Assembly (NCBI GenBank): GCA_050011095.1
Contig: JBEKJU010000246.1
Location: 1-5,768 of the forward strand
DNA: 5,768 bases
Source: JBEKJU01 sp050011095
GTDB lineage: Bacteria; Desulfobacterota; Syntrophorhabdia; Syntrophorhabdales; WCHB1-27
Direction of reading: 5' to 3'
Every line of letters starts with the position of its first letter. The stretch's first letter is position 1. Below the pieces are notes generated by a model, which did no database searches, had not been told where the DNA came from, and worked only from the letters and a program-made list of their open reading frames with translations. The translations under genes and the position numbers were made by a program. Of the stretch, positions 5,348 through 5,768 are shown piece after piece.

Positions 5348-5599
5348 ATGGAAGGGATACTATCTCAAGGCCAGTCTATGCTTGCCGAGGAAAGAATACC
5401 GAGCGCTCACGGAACCGGACCGGTCGGCTTGCCGGCCCCGCGGCACCGTCAAAGAGTACGAAGACTGGAAGAAACGAACCGCGCAAATATCCTCAGCGAA
5501 AGCGCGAAAGATATCCCGGCAGGCAACGGAACGGCAACCGTTGGAATACACGGGCTGGCAAAGGCCGCTGAAGTCGACAACGCCCGGTTAAGCCGATAA
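5348..5599 (+). CDS. Hypothetical small protein, 83 residues
   Basis: ATG 5348 follows a good ggaggaag site (5332-5339) by 8 bases, and the frame runs to TAA at 5597-5599. The product (MEGILSQGQSMLAEERIPSA..., ending KAAEVDNARLSR) is hydrophilic with a basic middle (RHRQRVRRLEE) and matches no family I know. Another plus-strand frame (5382-5591) and minus-strand frames are also open here, so the ribosome binding site is the main support. It is divergent from the 50-codon ORF, whose start is 26 bases away. It could be spurious. Confidence 0.3.
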   Translation: MEGILSQGQSMLAEERIPSAHGTGPVGLPAPRHRQRVRRLEETNRANILSESAKDIPAGNGTATVGIHGLAKAAEVDNARLSR

Positions 5600-5768
5600 A
5601 GTCTCCGTCCATGAGAACCTTGTCGGCTTTGCCGTCTTTACTGACAGTTGAATCAGAACATTCCTCGCAGCTCTGCTGCGCGGATGCCTTTTCTGTAAAC
5701 ATCGCTATGATCCGCGCCATGGGGTAGAATAGGTGAGTGAGCGAACATATCTTCAAGCGACACAACAA
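5600..5768. other. Gene-free or unresolved right edge
   Basis: A minus-strand frame runs in from the window edge and passes ATG 5718-5720 (MARIIAMFTEKASAQQS...) to a stop at 5493-5495. It overlaps the 83-codon ORF, has no ribosome binding site and matches nothing I know. A small perfect hairpin cgcagc-TCT-gctgcg is at 5666-5680. Otherwise I see no feature here. Confidence 0.3.

Noticed and set aside
5493..5720. Minus-strand ORF from ATG 5720 as a gene
   Set aside because: No ribosome binding site, an Arg/Leu/Pro-rich tail typical of antisense reading, and overlap with the plus-strand ORF that has a good ribosome binding site.
1..5768. CRISPR array, tRNA or rRNA
   Set aside because: No regularly spaced repeats, no tRNA-like cloverleaf with a TTCGAATC-type arm and no rRNA signature were seen on reading both strands.

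Overview
The window looks like a piece of accessory DNA (a defence island) from a bacterium with a moderately high GC chromosome. Ribosome binding sites are clean AGGAGG types and the one clear promoter is a sigma-70 type. Codons such as AGA and ATA occur alongside GC-rich ones, and base composition shifts between blocks: the first ~165 bases are AT-rich, the helicase is GC-rich and the two Abi genes are intermediate. This fits a proteobacterium with several acquired segments, but the sequence does not fix the taxon.

Layout. Bases 1-165 are AT-rich and end in a near-consensus promoter with an overlapping inverted-repeat operator. Bases 166-880 hold a HigBA-type toxin-antitoxin pair, toxin first, with overlapping genes. 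Bases 881-1103 hold a short non-coding stretch and a 146-bp element bounded by 28-bp imperfect inverted repeats. Directly after the element comes a UvrD/Rep-family helicase reading frame (about 1091-2689) that lacks its N-terminus, including the Walker A motif. It is followed on the same strand by two abortive-infection-family genes: one with an Abi_C-type C-terminus (2751-3554) and one with an AbiJ-type N-terminal domain (3582-4382). Both carry the same R-N-x5-H signature, the R-x(4-6)-H motif typical of HEPN RNases. An imperfect composite hairpin follows the last gene.

Bases 4449-4993 carry, on the minus strand, what I read as a decayed tyrosine recombinase (integrase) spread over three frames. 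Bases 5028-5166 contain hairpins and a perfect 36-bp palindrome with T-tracts on both strands. The palindrome sits 2 bases after the stop of a 50-codon minus-strand ORF (5169-5321). A divergent 83-codon plus-strand ORF (5348-5599) has a good ribosome binding site but no recognised family. Bases 5600-5768 hold nothing I can name.

How it may work together. The toxin-antitoxin pair is probably self-contained and autoregulated. The helicase and the two Abi genes lie in one direction with gaps of 61 and 27 bases and may be the remains of one antiphage operon whose first gene or genes were lost when the inverted-repeat element arrived. The UvrD-like helicase recalls GajB of Gabija, but no nuclease partner is present here, so that link is inference only. 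The integrase relic and the inverted-repeat element are signs of past mobility.
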